A DNA stretch of 64,000 bases from Mesocentrotus franciscanus (GCA_037976565.1 CP137674.1:10181587-10245586), one strand, 5' to 3'; shown: positions 35,131 to 41,518, counted from the stretch's first letter. Notes: generated from the letters alone by a model not told the origin. Numbers and translations are program-made.

Positions 35131-37178
35131 TAGTCTTTGTTTGTTTTTTCTTGATTGTTGGAAAATTGGAAGAATTGGAAGACCTCTGCATGGGCGAATT
35201 CGAAAATCTGGGGAGCTTTTTCTTTAGTAATTTACCGTTTTTGTGTTTCTGATGTTCTATTCTGTTGTGTGCTTTTGTTTGTTTTGTTTTTGGCTTGTAG
35301 GGACAGCTCTTCGGGAAATTTGGTCCAGCACCCCTCTCACCGCCCACTTCAAAAAGTAATTACGACATACTAAGAACATAAATGTATAAGTATGTCTTTC
35401 GCCAGGGGCGGATCCAGCCGGCGGCAAGGGAGGGGGCCTAAAAAGGGGCCCACTTCGTGCAAAAATTTGAAAATCGTGCCGGTCGATTTTTCGCTCAGTG
35501 GGGGGTAGTGAGCAAAAAAATGTTGGCACCCGAAAAAAATTTTCCACCACCACCCCTTGGGCGCCAGGGGTAGTGAGCACACTTTTTTTCTTTTGGCACC
35601 CGAAAAAAAAATTAGGTTTAATTTTATCCACCGCCACCCCTTGGGCGCCAGGAGGGCCCAACTTCTTTTTTTCAAAAAGGGTGTTTTTACCTCTTTTTTT
35701 CTAGGGGAGGGGGCCCGGGCCCCGGCCCCTGGATCCGCCACTGTCTTTGGCCATGCCTAAGCCACCTTTCTCCTGGAGCATTACACTGAGGGCATTCTTA
35801 GACTAAAGTCTATAGCTCGGATAACTCAGACCCTGTCTTGCGCCTCGGGACCACAAACGAGGGGCACATTGGAGTGGTTAAAGGGAGGGGCCCCCTACGC
35901 TACCCTCTCTCTCGGTTAATCAAACCCGTTTCTTTATATGCCTACTTGAAGAAAAAATTCCACTGCATTTCAAACTTAGAAGAGCACTATTTCTATATTG
36001 CTCTCAAAAAAAAGTATTTTTAGTATAAATCTAGGTAGAAGTTACTTTATTCCTTTTTTTTCCTTTACAAAAAAAATAAATAACACAGTCCAAAATCCTT
36101 AAATTTTGTCCAAATCAATGATCTGACGGTTATGGACTTACTTAGACAATCTTTAGAGACCTTTCAATTAAAACGACCTTTTTTATAAAATTGAAACATG
36201 AATTCAAACTATTTTGATTAATAGGCCTATTTCAAAATTATATTTTCCACGATCATGACAATGCCTTAATTAAACAAACAGGTGTGTTTTTCTCAGAATG
36301 ATAGTCTTATTAGTATTCACCTGTATTTTGGGGTACAATATTCAGTTTATTTAAATGTATGGTTTAAAGATTTAAAACAAGCAAGAATGACAATATATAC
36401 ACATGCACAATCATTATGGCAATGGATATATATTTCCATAATTATATCTAGAATCAAGAAGTTAAAATGCAAAATAGAAATAAATGTTTAAACCCGCGGT
36501 GTTAATATGTCACTGTAATTATGTTCAGCTGAATAATATAACAAGCTTCTCAAATATTCAATGTACATACAACTGGCAATAATAAGTATGGGTTTAATTT
36601 CAAATCTTTTTTCAATTTCAATTTTTAACAATAATGATTTGCAAAGGATGAAACTGTGGGGTGAGGTAGCATGGTTCGAATAAATAACAACATATAATTC
36701 TTTAAATCTAAATATACCAACTGTCATCTCTAGAATCTTTTGTACATGATAATGATAATGACATAATTGCGTAATCTGGACAGTATTTCTACAAGCAATA
36801 CAATAAGGTATTGACATTACCCGTAAGTTGATATCTGGATAGTCTTTGCAAGCATGTTTCTAGAGAAAAATTCAACGCCATGATCCAATAATAAATAAAT
36901 GACATGATGGCTCAGTGGTAGAGCAGTGATCTCGTAAGCGCGGGGGGTCCCGGGTTCGAAACCTAGTCGATGAGCTAGTGCTCGTTAGTAATGTATTCAT
37001 TCTCATTACCAAGTCCCTCGAAGAGGACGTTAATCCATTTCCCCCTGGTTGCTTACTTTCATACACATACATGATTGGCATTCGGGTAAAAACAAACCAT
37101 TAAACGATTTTAAAATAGGATTAAAAAGAGGATCAAAGAAAAAAGTACTTACCATAAGAGCAGAGCACCTCGCATCAT
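193..37178 (-). CDS. Secreted animal haem peroxidase gene, 13 coding exons seen, 3' end off the window
   Basis: Exons (high to low): 37178-37153, 34893-34760, 31038-30924, 28512-28328, 27626-27444, 22040-21783, 18164-17897, 16362-16170, 15420-15316, 14910-14801, 9110-8934, 6753-6581, 319-193. Every junction is GT-AG and phases match, giving about 684 codons without a stop. By family knowledge (MPO/LPO/peroxidasin superfamily) it should use H2O2 to oxidise halides, thiocyanate or tyrosine. A signal peptide (residues 1 to about 21) implies secretion or granules. Seen: Asp204-His205 (haem-linked Asp and distal His), a DASGVYGSS calcium loop at 284-292, Arg347 and Glu350, proximal His452 in RLGHS, and RGREHG in exon 11. 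The residue after Glu350 is Gln, not the Met that MPO uses for its sulfonium haem link, so it is more like LPO or peroxidasin. No Ig, LRR or VWC modules precede the catalytic domain. Sea urchin ovoperoxidase is one candidate relative, but orthology cannot be settled here. Confidence 0.92.
385..545 (+). repeat. SINE 3' body fragment
   Basis: Matches the 3' half of the SINE at 31484-31846: CTGGCTGGATTGCTCTCCA ... GCAGATTGTGCAC ... GGGTAATAACTATATACTGTA. The tRNA head is missing. Confidence 0.6.
955..1062 (+). repeat. TTA/ATT trinucleotide microsatellite
   Basis: Near-pure ATT repeats with a few interruptions. It is the probable decayed tail of a LINE or SINE or simple slippage. Confidence 0.85.
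1244..1449. mobile_element. Fold-back element, CCCC-repeat family (copy 1)
   Basis: The left arm repeats GGACAACTACCCCC-like units and the right arm has the inverse. The edge sequence CTAGAACC is shared with the copy at 29585-30066. CGATGTA occurs on both flanks (1245-1251 and about 1444-1450), a likely target-site duplication. Confidence 0.7.
1744..1960 (-). repeat. tRNA-headed SINE
   Basis: On the minus strand, GTTGGCTCAGTCAGTAGAGC is an A box and GGTCGTGGGTTCGAACCC a B box, as in tRNA-derived SINEs. The body continues to about 1744. It is not a real tRNA gene: the acceptor stem does not close and a SINE body follows. Confidence 0.75.
2512..2805 (+). repeat. GA-rich simple repeat tract
   Basis: About 290 bases almost entirely purine, with GAGA and GGGA runs. 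Both-strand ORFs in it are translation artefacts. Confidence 0.9.
3764..4021. mobile_element. MITE, GGGTGTTTCACAAAGAC family (copy 1)
   Basis: Ends GGGGGTGTTTCACAAAGACT and its inverse AGTCTTTGTGAAACACCCCC, arms extending through TAAGATCGACTTTAAG. The same terminal sequence bounds 56343-56654. Confidence 0.85.
4780..6110 (+). pseudogene. Decayed non-LTR retrotransposon remnants
   Basis: Broken RT pieces: a GIPQGSTLGP-like motif near 4783, TVDSIKYFGVLLD at 5104, and WGNATKSNI...QNKYARMIL near 5420, with many stops and shifts. A CTAG-rich insert (5285-5410) splits it. A 3' tail AATAAAACCAATCAAACAAA near 5700 ends one unit; more RT C-terminal remnants follow. Confidence 0.6.
6581..6753 (-). CDS. 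Peroxidase exon 12
   Basis: Encodes residues 586-642. GGRVGHTLGCLLGDQFKRLR followed by HGDRFWYE matches the family's VGPTxxCIIxxQFxxLRxGDRFWYEN block. Acceptor CATTTTTCAG, donor GTAAGAGAA. Confidence 0.95.
6990..7345. repeat. Imperfect tandem and inverted repeats around GATCTAGG/CGCTTCC
   Basis: Two related units of about 100 bases each carry GATCGCTTCCT, TGTACACACT and a CTAGATCGGTCTAG-like block, partly self-inverted. Likely a fold-back element in intron 11. Overlapping minus-strand ORFs are not genes. Confidence 0.55.
7345..7490 (+). repeat. SINE body fragment
   Basis: Resembles 8700-8830: CCAGGTGTA...AATGGG..TCTGGCAATG...TAATAATAATCGCAGG, then GCATTGAAGCTGATGAGG-like sequence. Confidence 0.55.
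7551..7708. mobile_element. MITE, CGTCTTATAAA family (copy 1)
   Basis: Ends CATCTTATAAAAAGTTGAT and ACTTTTTATAAGACGGGGCC. The interior is rich in CAATCGCAA-type inverted words, as in 54434-54598. Confidence 0.75.
8640..8835 (+). repeat. tRNA-derived SINE, partial
   Basis: GGTTGCGGGCTCGAATCCCAG is a B box; then CTATTGTCCTTTGGCAGG as in other SINEs here (31560, 37490). Head incomplete. Confidence 0.65.
8934..9110 (-). CDS. Peroxidase exon 11: RGREHG motif
   Basis: Encodes residues 527-584. LLAINIQRGREHGIPPYVLY matches the family's highly conserved NIQRGRDHGLPxYNxxR region. Acceptor TTTATTTTTAG, donor GTAAGTTA. A transposon head lies only about 28 bases upstream of this acceptor. Confidence 0.95.
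11945..12026 (+). pseudogene. tRNA-Gly-like sequence inside the transposon
   Basis: TTGGTATAGTGGTCATAGCA, a CCC anticodon-like triplet, and GTTCGATTCC give tRNA-Gly-like A and B boxes. The acceptor arms do not pair, so it is a pseudo-tRNA or SINE head. A 20-base T run follows. Confidence 0.5.
12425..12715 (+). repeat. CT-rich simple repeat
   Basis: Pyrimidine tract of CTCT, CTTG and CCCT words within the composite transposon. Confidence 0.85.
13060..13712 (+). repeat. TAC/CTA trinucleotide array
   Basis: Long array of TAC/CTA triplets with a near-exact internal duplication of about 110 bases (13496-13605 and 13614-13710). It continues at 14049-14096 after a MITE insertion. Poly-Leu/Thr/Tyr ORFs are artefacts. 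Confidence 0.9.
13713..14048. mobile_element. MITE inserted in the TAC array
   Basis: Ends ATAGGCGCCGGAAG and CTTCCGGCGCGCCTAG with array triplets on both sides, so it landed inside the microsatellite. It contains TGCTCATTACGCCACT, the terminus of the CAGTGGCGTAATGAGC hAT-like family. Confidence 0.65.
14515..14745. repeat. Tandem duplication, unit about 105 bases, with GCGTCA palindromes
   Basis: ACTCGTGGATTCGCAA...AAATTAAAAGC.GTCTTTGCA...CAATCACTTT.TCTACAATATCAC occurs twice (14517 and 14621). It is bounded by GAGGCGTCATTT and its inverse AAATGACGCCTC (about 14462 and 14764), suggesting a short transposon. Confidence 0.7.
14801..14910 (-). CDS. Peroxidase exon 10
   Basis: Encodes residues 490-525 (NGMNGFVLGNIDQKVNKID...). 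It corresponds to the region between proximal His and the RGRxHG motif in the family. Acceptor CCATCGCAG, strong donor GTGAGTCA. Confidence 0.9.
15316..15420 (-). CDS. Peroxidase exon 9
   Basis: Encodes residues 455-489 (IPVELEIRDN ... FFNASAMHDAAN), phase 0 at both ends. NAS at 480-482 is a possible glycosylation site. Acceptor TGCACTTTAG, donor GTAAGAC. Its 5' part and acceptor are duplicated twice upstream in the intron (15543-15715). Confidence 0.9.
15396..15715 (-). repeat. Three-copy tandem repeat of the exon 9 junction
   Basis: Unit of about 140-147 bases. Real exon start at 15420, copies near 15568 and 15706. Each holds CGGATYTCRAGCTC.A.CGGAAT.TAA on the plus strand. The middle copy keeps the AG acceptor (TGCATTAG), the outermost has AA. 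The exon interior is not copied; GACGCA-type repeat DNA takes its place. Confidence 0.85.
15768..15932. mobile_element. MITE, TAGGGACTTTTAGATT family (copy 1)
   Basis: Ends TAGGGACTTTTAGATTTTAC and GCAAATCTAAAAGTCCCTA. Interior has TTTTAAGGCACTGCCGGGCA and an inverse. Other copies: 19428-19591 and a truncated one at 42883. Confidence 0.85.
16170..16362 (-). CDS. Peroxidase exon 8: proximal histidine
   Basis: Encodes residues 391-454. YNEYLPALLG and NVFAAAAYRLGHSQ are classic family motifs; His452 is the predicted proximal haem iron ligand. The exon ends exactly on a codon (phase 0). Acceptor CAATAT is absent; the true one is TATTGCAG, donor GTAATG. Confidence 0.95.
17255..17322. repeat. Palindromic TGCGTCA/TGACGCA cluster
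   Basis: Several inverted TGCGTCA words (TTGACGCAGTCATGCGTCAG). The same words recur at 580, 15490, 15950 and 16860, marking a dispersed short repeat in these introns. Confidence 0.5.
17350..17528. mobile_element. Fold-back element, CCCC-repeat family (half copy)
   Basis: Starts GATTCTAGGACAATTAC, then about ten units like GGAAAATTACCCCC. There is no inverted right arm, so it is truncated or a solo arm. Confidence 0.65.
17897..18164 (-). CDS. Peroxidase exon 7: catalytic Arg and haem-linked Glu
   Basis: Encodes residues 302-389. LAGDERAAEQPTLTAIHT carries Arg347 and Glu350, the expected distal Arg and second haem ester ligand. Gln351 replaces the Met of myeloperoxidase. NET at 386-388 is a possible N-glycosylation site. 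Acceptor CATCTTTTAG, donor GTAAGT. Confidence 0.95.
18415..19425. repeat. Degenerate hAT-derived repeat block
   Basis: Begins CATAGGCGCCGAAAAAAGCA; contains several units with CCTAAAACCCCTGAGCTTCC, GACCTGCCAGTGTCACAAAT and CTCATCTGACCGTAATT, the inverse of units at 46.1-47.0 kb. Confidence 0.65.
19428..19591. mobile_element. MITE, TAGGGACTTTTAGA family (copy 2)
   Basis: Ends AGGGACTTTTAGAATTGCAC and GTAAATCTAAAAGTCCCTAA; the interior is inverted relative to the copy at 15768. Confidence 0.85.
19778..19875. repeat. TAA/TAATTA microsatellite
   Basis: AATAATAAT runs interrupted by ATTATTATAA. Confidence 0.8.
20262..21456. mobile_element. hAT-like non-autonomous element with internal minisatellite
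   Basis: Starts CAGTGGCGTAATAAGC and ends CAGTACGCCAGTG. Flanked by an 8-base target duplication GGTATTAT / GGTATCAT (7 of 8). The interior at 20700-21240 has about twenty degenerate units of about 28 bases like AAAAGGGGCACTTATCAGA. Confidence 0.8.
21783..22040 (-). CDS. Peroxidase exon 6: cysteine-rich segment and calcium loop
   Basis: Encodes residues 216-300. Starts ECTECPTSS, has Cys pairs expected to be disulfide-bonded, then SYLDASGVYGSSDERL (residues 280-295), the conserved calcium-binding loop. Acceptor TTTCTTTGGCAG, donor GTACGTATAG. Confidence 0.95.
22245..24725 (+). pseudogene. Broken CR1/L2-like LINE, interrupted by a DNA transposon
   Basis: RT motifs in order: ILEKAVAVRL near 22265, FGVPQGSVVGPLFF at 22612, YTDDTQ then a stop at 22736, NLGVIFDE at 22961, HISPVLKKLHWLPIRKRI near 23240, and after the insertion AFSAAAPSLWNNLP near 24490. 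Frames shift near 22370 and 23110. The 3' end has GCGCTATATAAATGCC followed by ATT repeats (24690-24722). Antisense to the host gene, in its intron 5. It is inactive. Confidence 0.88.
23391..24421. mobile_element. Inverted-repeat DNA transposon nested in the LINE
   Basis: Ends CCCCTGTTACACATGCGTCG and GACGTATATGTAACAGGGG. GC-rich arms contain GGCCGGCCTC and AGTCCGGACTC words. The core at 23575-24140 is a minisatellite of GACAGAAAGAGAAAGTGATA and ACAAAGAATAACATAAG blocks. LINE sequence continues on both sides (GTAGTCTAGA / ATAGATCATC), giving a possible TA target duplication. Minus-strand ORFs in the core are repeat artefacts. Confidence 0.85.
25590..26465 (+). pseudogene. RTE-like LINE, 3' part of the RT ORF
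   Basis: ADDTVICAENEADLQHVL (25670), then in another frame SNYIYLGQNI, WSVLLYRAETWTISK, FEMWIYRRMMKISW, KVKYFGHVKRH and GRPRINWEENVK, the typical end of RTE-type endonuclease-reverse transcriptases. The 5' part is missing, one frameshift lies near 25780, and the tail is AGATAGATAG. It lies in intron 5. Confidence 0.85.
27128..27440. mobile_element. Inverted-repeat element abutting the exon 5 donor
   Basis: Left arm CATACTTCGAATCATCGGGTC with ATCGCG..GG.TGGTCGCGTTAC, right arm is its inverse ending GATTCGAAGTAAGCCCGAAG. The right end lies within a few bases of the donor at 27443. Confidence 0.75.
27444..27626 (-). CDS. Peroxidase exon 5: distal haem pocket
   Basis: Encodes residues 155-214. 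Contains GQFIDHDVTHAP: Asp204 is the expected haem ester ligand and His205 the distal catalytic His. Acceptor TTTTCATTCTAG, donor GTGAGTATA. The arm of an inverted-repeat element (27128-27440) begins within a few bases of this donor. Confidence 0.95.
28328..28512 (-). CDS. Peroxidase exon 4: start of mature peroxidase region
   Basis: Encodes residues 93-153. The stretch YRRLDGACNNLKNP followed by WG is the family hallmark at the start of the catalytic region (compare YRxxDGxCNNLxxPxWG in peroxidasins). Cys residues at this position usually form structural disulfides. Acceptor GCATGTAG, donor GTTAGTA. A long trinucleotide tract begins about 100 bases upstream in the intron. Confidence 0.93.
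28617..29520 (+). repeat. ACT/ACC trinucleotide array
   Basis: About 900 bases of CTA/CTAC triplets grading into CACCAC and CAGCAC, then back. It lies about 100 bases upstream of exon 4. Confidence 0.9.
29585..30066. mobile_element. Fold-back element, CCCC-repeat family (copy 2, complete)
   Basis: The left arm (29590-29830) stacks units like GAGGACAATTACCCCC; the right arm (29895-30055) stacks the inverse GGGGGTAATTGTCC. Flanked by GACCTATAG on both sides (29573-29581 and 30064-30072), a 9-base target duplication. Right edge GTCCTAGAACC is shared with copy 1. Confidence 0.8.
30924..31038 (-). CDS. Peroxidase exon 3: propeptide
   Basis: Encodes residues 55-91 plus split codons; begins EDDQSASSFLARF and ends GDLTSQ at the junction. 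Two donors are possible: GTGACTTG 17 bases earlier, and GTAAGTTT at 30923. Only the second preserves phase with exon 4, so it was chosen. Confidence 0.85.
31150..31270. mobile_element. MITE, TTTCTCGAAACCG family (copy 1)
   Basis: Left GTTTCTCGAAACCGCCATAA, right TGACGGTTCGTGAAACG. Interior AAGTTCACCGACATCCCGTT with an inverse. A relative lies at 54937-55072. Confidence 0.75.
31484..31846 (+). repeat. Near-complete tRNA-headed SINE
   Basis: Head GTGTCGTGGTCGAGTGGTTT (A box) and ACGGTTCGAATCCCGACAC (B box); GTGTCG pairs with CGACAC, so the acceptor stem survives. The head resembles tRNA-Ser/Leu. The body has CCTTTGGCAAGATATTAACC and GGTAGGATGCGATCG. The tail GCGCTATATAAAAGC plus ATTATT words matches the 3' end of the LINE at 24690. 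Confidence 0.85.
31937..32129. mobile_element. Palindromic MITE, AGGCCTGT..CTCGAG family (partial)
   Basis: GAAGTTGCAAAATAACCCG and its inverse GGGTTATTTTGCAACTTC, ending GATGAGGACAGGCCT. Shares CGCCCGTCCGAGCTAGTTT with 54100. Confidence 0.75.
32130..34234. other. Intron 2 sequence without clear genes
   Basis: Nothing codes convincingly. There is a GGTTTAGGTTTAGGATTAGG run at 32188 and an imperfect inverted repeat around AACATTTTCAAAATG (33878) and AACATTTTGAAAATG (33965). Confidence 0.4.
34235..34741 (-). pseudogene. 5'-truncated LINE end next to peroxidase exon 2
   Basis: Encodes the RT C-terminus: ILKNLHWLPIEQCIKYKILL, GDRPFIAAAPRLWNSLPHSI, then 3' UTR with GCGCCTTGAGCATCCC and GCGCATTATAAATG. 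The reading frame stays open from 34741 to 34413 and is continuous with exon 2. Confidence 0.85.
34760..34893 (-). CDS. Peroxidase exon 2: rest of signal peptide and propeptide start
   Basis: Encodes residues 10-53 plus split codons at both ends. VASSLLYTSCVAQ completes a hydrophobic signal peptide with likely cleavage after Ala21. The acidic propeptide-like stretch after it is variable in this family. Acceptor CATTATCTAG, donor GTAGGT. A LINE fragment starts about 20 bases after the donor and continues the reading frame (see findings). Confidence 0.85.
35403..35743. mobile_element. hAT-like MITE, CAGGGGCGGATCCAG family
   Basis: Ends CAGGGGCGGATCCAGCCGG and CCCCTGGATCCGCCACTG. Flanked by TCTTTCGC / TCTTTGGC (7 of 8), an 8-base duplication typical of hAT. 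The interior repeats CCACCCCTTGGGCGCCAGG (35549, 35634). Confidence 0.85.
36895..37085 (+). repeat. tRNA-headed SINE in intron 1
   Basis: GATGGCTCAGTGGTAGAGCA (A box) and GGGTTCGAAACCT (B box), then a body with TCATTCTCATTACCAAGTCC. It ends about 70 bases from exon 1. Confidence 0.7.
37153..37178 (-). CDS. Peroxidase exon 1: start codon and beginning of signal peptide
   Basis: Encodes MMRGALLL plus two bases of codon 9, then a strong donor GTAAGTAC. Two adjacent ATGs both have A at -3; the first is taken as the start. The two leftover bases join G of exon 2 to give Trp9. A possible acceptor (TTCCAATCCTACAG) ends at 37216, so this exon probably includes 37 bases of 5' UTR (37179-37215) and an untranslated exon may lie upstream. 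Confidence 0.8.
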
Positions 37179-37424
37179 TTTGATGTATTTCCGAGTGGTA
37201 TTTTACCCGTCAAATCTGTAGGATTGGAAAAAATATCGGACATCATAAATCATGACTCCCTTTATCGGAAAGATGTTCTAAAATGCTCTAAAAGCTCTCA
37301 ATTATAGGCCTGTCCATGTATTGTGTAATTTAGAGTCCTTTATGTTACCAAGTACTTGTATTATGGAGTTATGAACATAAATTCACATTAAATCTATAAC
37401 ATTTTACTACATAAGCTATCGTGT

Positions 37425-37610
37425 ACTCATGGATACGTCACGGGACTGTGGATCATAATGGTTCGCGGTTTGAGGCTCGCCGCTGCACTAATGTCCTTTG
37501 GCAAGATATTAATCTACATTTGCCCCTCTCTACCTAGGTGTAGTAAATTGAATCCTGATAGGAATGTATTCCTTGAATGCTTTAATGCATGTGCAATATA
37601 AATGTAGCTA
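37425..37610 (+). repeat. tRNA-derived SINE upstream of the peroxidase start
   Basis: Degenerate B box GGTTCGCGGTTTGAGGCTC, then CTAATGTCCTTTGGCAAGAT as in 31560. It lies 220 bases 5' of exon 1, in the putative promoter or 5' intron. Confidence 0.6.
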
Positions 37611-37986
37611 TCACTCTGATGACAATTTGTCAGATAGGGGCTAATAACGTCATGGCCTCTGTTTTCCGCTACAATATCAACTGTATTGTGATAGTCCTAC
37701 ATCATGAAAGAAATACACAAAGCCCATAATATATAATTTTGTCATGATCATCGGAAACCTTTATTTGTTCGTTTATTTGTTAAATATATTATAAAGCTTT
37801 TTTCTTCTGCGTTTAAGCGATAGGAGGGGAGGCGGGGGGCACGCTCCCAAGATTGACACCTGTACATACATCTGGAAGCAACAGAATAGGAAAGGCGTTG
37901 ACGTATGGATCGTGATATTGGGGTGTGTTTGTTTTCAGCTGTTTTAAAAAGGGTTATCAGGGTCATTATAGACGCCCGCTCTATTG

Positions 37987-37994
<8 letters not shown>

Positions 37995-38020
<26 letters not shown>

Positions 38021-38045
38021 CCTCTCTCGCTCTCTTGCTCTCTCA

Positions 38046-38077
<32 letters not shown>

Positions 38078-38275
38078 ACTTTTCTCTATATCCCTCTCAC
38101 TTCTCTCTCTATCTCTATCTCTTCCCTCTCTCTCTCTCTCTCTCCCTCTATCTCTCTGTCTCTCTCATTCTCTTTGTCCCTCTCTGTCTCTCTCTCAACC
38201 ACCCTCTCTCTCTCTCTCTCTCTGTCTGTCTCTCTCATTCTCTTTGCCCCTCTCTGTCTCTCTCTCTATGACGCC
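37995..38275 (+). repeat. CT and CA simple repeats
   Basis: TCTCTC runs with a CACACA block at 38050-38077. Confidence 0.9.
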
Positions 38276-38289
38276 CGTTTTATATCTTT

Positions 38290-39955
38290 CTCACACTTTC
38301 ACGCTTACTCTTCTATGTCACAGGTTGAGTTTCTATGTCCCACATTTTTTAATTTCATGAGATATGAAAAGAGATTAAAAAGAAGAAAATAGATATCGGA
38401 TTGGAAAGGGAGAAGGGAAATCATTTTTATTTAATAACAAATTATTTGTCCCCCAATTTCTTACTACTACATTAGAAAGATAACGATTGAAAACAATGAT
38501 CAAATGGGGAAAAGAGTAGGGAATTTATAATTCTTTAATGGCAATATCTCATAATTTAACCTGCCACCAGCAAGAGAAATTTCCAGATGTTGGGAATTAA
38601 AATGCTACTCTTTTTTTCCCCAAGGATTTTGAAATATGAAACAGAATATTAATTCGTGTAAACATTTCGCTCATGATTTTCTTTTCAGTTGCCGCATTAC
38701 TGTTATCATTATATACTTTGTATTCCATTATTTGAACATCATATCAAGAAAAAGATTAAGGTTCAAATTGGTATAATGACAAATTCGTGAAAGTATTCGA
38801 ATTGTTTATTAATTTGCCTGAGCAAAAATGAGAGCAAAAATCTTAAGATATTAGAAAATATTACAAGCTTTTTGTAAAGGAAGATCGATGTTCCTGTCAT
38901 TAAGAATGATTTTGAACCGTTGTACGAATTACCCTAGACCTATAGGCATGTCTCTTCTCACATCTGTTTAAAAAAAAACTGACGCTAGATCTAAGCTAGG
39001 TCTACTAGAGGAAGTTATACAAACGCATAAAGTTTCTCTTTGTGAAATAGAACTTAGACTAAGCGTCCTTTGATATTATCATATTAGTTAAGTAATTTAA
39101 AAGAAATTCCAGACCTTAATCAGTAGCCATAATCCCTGGCTGTTCACCCCCTTCAAGATTTTTCCAATATACCTTTTCAAGAGTTATAAAGAAGGCCTTC
39201 ATCTAACATGATCATGAAAACTTTCGAAAACTCAACCTTAAGCAATTTCAGTAGCCTATCAAAACGTAAAAATGATAAAGTGACATTATAACATAATCCA
39301 AACATGAATTCTACAAGCATTAAAATGGCACTGAAGTTGATTTCTTGAAAGTATTTGCGATTGCGTTATAGTAATATAGGCCTATATTGAAATGTAAGAA
39401 ATTAAAAACCAATACATTGAATGCTTTCGGAATGAAGATAAATATTAAAAAAAAAGACACAGGGGGATTTCTTGAACATAAACTGGTAGCTTGAAACGCC
39501 TGCACTCGCATCCCTCAAAATTATAGTTTATAATAATTAGAATAGAAATTTGAGAGAGTGACTTGCGAATTAGAAAGGATTTGAATAGGCTCCTTTTATG
39601 TATATCTATTTACTTTTTTTAATTTCCTACATTATGGGGTAGATGAGCCCTTACAACACGAAGTGGTTTTCAAAGGGGTCCGCGAAAAAAAAGAAGTTAC
39701 AAATCTATATTTACGAACAAGGTAAAGAAGAGAAAAAAGAAATACACAAATAAACATTCCAACAATACATACAATTAAATGTTCTTACCTGTTAAAGTAG
39801 AAATTGATGGAGGTTTTTTCCTAATGTCCACGTTTCTCAAACTGAGACTTCAATTGATAAGTTCCGTAATGACGGCTTGCATCAACGACACATCGGTTAT
39901 TAAATATGGTATCCCTTACAGATGCACGCATGCGCAATTCAACACAATTCTAAGG
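38290..39955. other. AT-rich intergenic sequence
   Basis: No coding frame, splice-paired exon or clear repeat recognised. Confidence 0.4.
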
Positions 39956-39958
39956 TCA

Positions 39959-40120
39959 GGTGGGCGTTTCATGAAACAATTAGTCGGTGGTTTTCATCGA
40001 CTAATATCATTTTCACCGACAATTTTATTGTCACCGACTATTTTCCAGGCCTCTGATTGGTCAAATTTAGTCAGCGCTGACAGTTGTTGGCAGACAAATG
40101 TTGATGAAACGCCCCCACCC
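39959..40120. mobile_element. MITE with GGCGTTTCATGAAAC ends
   Basis: GGTGGGCGTTTCATGAAAC at left; GTTGATGAAACGCCCCCACC at right, with inverted GTCGGTGA/TCACCGAC words inside. Confidence 0.75.
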
Positions 40121-40362
40121 AGATCTTAGTCTACTAGACAACAAAATCGATCCCACATCAGGCCACTATATGCTAGCGTACTCAATAATCTCAACGAACT
40201 TTACTTTTCTAACTATTCATCGTTACATCTAGCGTAAAAATTCATCATAACAATTATTCTTTAAAATCTAATATGCCTCTTTTATAAAATCATGGATCCG
40301 CCCATGAGTCATTGAAGCCTTTGCCTGCAAGAAGAACATTCCCTTTGTTCGCTTGCAATTAT

Positions 40363-40365
40363 TAC

Positions 40366-40428
<63 letters not shown>

Positions 40429-40982
40429 CATTATTATTATTATCATTATTATTACTAATATTATTATTACTATTACTATTGTTATTATTAGGTGATCTGT
40501 AGCAGATCTGCGGATCACCTCTTGATTTCGTAAGAATCTTTATTCTTTCTTTCTTTATTTATTCATTTGTTTTAGGTGATCTACAGCAGATTTGCAGATC
40601 ACCTCTTGATTTCGTCAGAATTTGTATTCTTTATTTTTTATTTCTTTATTAATTTTATTCTAATTCCCATCAATTTCTCAGCACAAATTCAAAGCTAACA
40701 AGTACAAAGCCTATATGAAAATTAATTCACTTGAAAATTCATATAAGATATGTCGTATTGCTTCTTCGATTGCATACTTGTTTTGATGCACCATAGTCGA
40801 TCGTATGTCAGATGCTGTCTGGCAATCGTTTCAGATCTTCTGCAGATCACCTAATTCGTCAGCGGTGACGAATTCAGGTCTATTTCTTCTTCTTCTTTTT
40901 TTTCTTTTTCTTCTTCATTTGTTTTCTTCTCTTCTTCTTCATCTTATTATTATTATCTTTATTGTTATTAATATCATTATTA

Positions 40983-41039
<57 letters not shown>

Positions 41040-41088
41040 TTATTATTATTATCATTATTATTAATATTATTATTATTATTATTATTAA

Positions 41089-41121
<33 letters not shown>

Positions 41122-41151
41122 TTATTATTTATTATTATTATCATCATTATT

Positions 41152-41183
<32 letters not shown>

Positions 41184-41210
41184 CATTATAATTATTGGCA
41201 ATATCATATA
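40363..41210. mobile_element. Helentron-like short element flanked by TTA arrays
   Basis: Heads TTAGGTGATCTGTAGCAGAT (40489) and TTAGGTGATCTACAGCAGAT (40573), each palindromic; tail GCAGATCACCTAA then hairpin ATTCGTCAGCGGTGACGAAT (40840-40875). Same plan as 9138-12927. TTA arrays lie at 40363-40490 and 40940-41210. Confidence 0.6.
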
Positions 41211-41414
41211 TTTAGGTCCCATGCAGTGATACCTCATTTGAAGAAGGTGTATGGTTTGATTGTTTTTCAACACTAAATTTCCGAACTATCAAGCAAATAT
41301 TGGGATCTTCTTGACACATGCGGCTGTGACCAGTTAACACATGTCATGGCGAGCTGATCAATGAAATTGACCGATTTGTGTGAATGAAGATTTGAAAATT
41401 CAAACACCGTTCAG

Positions 41415-41483
41415 AGAGAGAGAGAGAGAGGGGGGAGAGATGGGGAGGGGTGAGAGCGGGGAGAAAGAGAGAGAGAAGGGGAT

Positions 41484-41518
<35 letters not shown>

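Noticed and set aside
36902..36973. Possible functional tRNA
   Set aside because: The tRNA-like head continues into a SINE body and the acceptor stem does not close.
37290..37310. TATA-like box (CTATAATT) upstream of the peroxidase start
   Set aside because: A probable acceptor just 5' of exon 1 suggests an upstream untranslated exon, so the promoter position is unknown.
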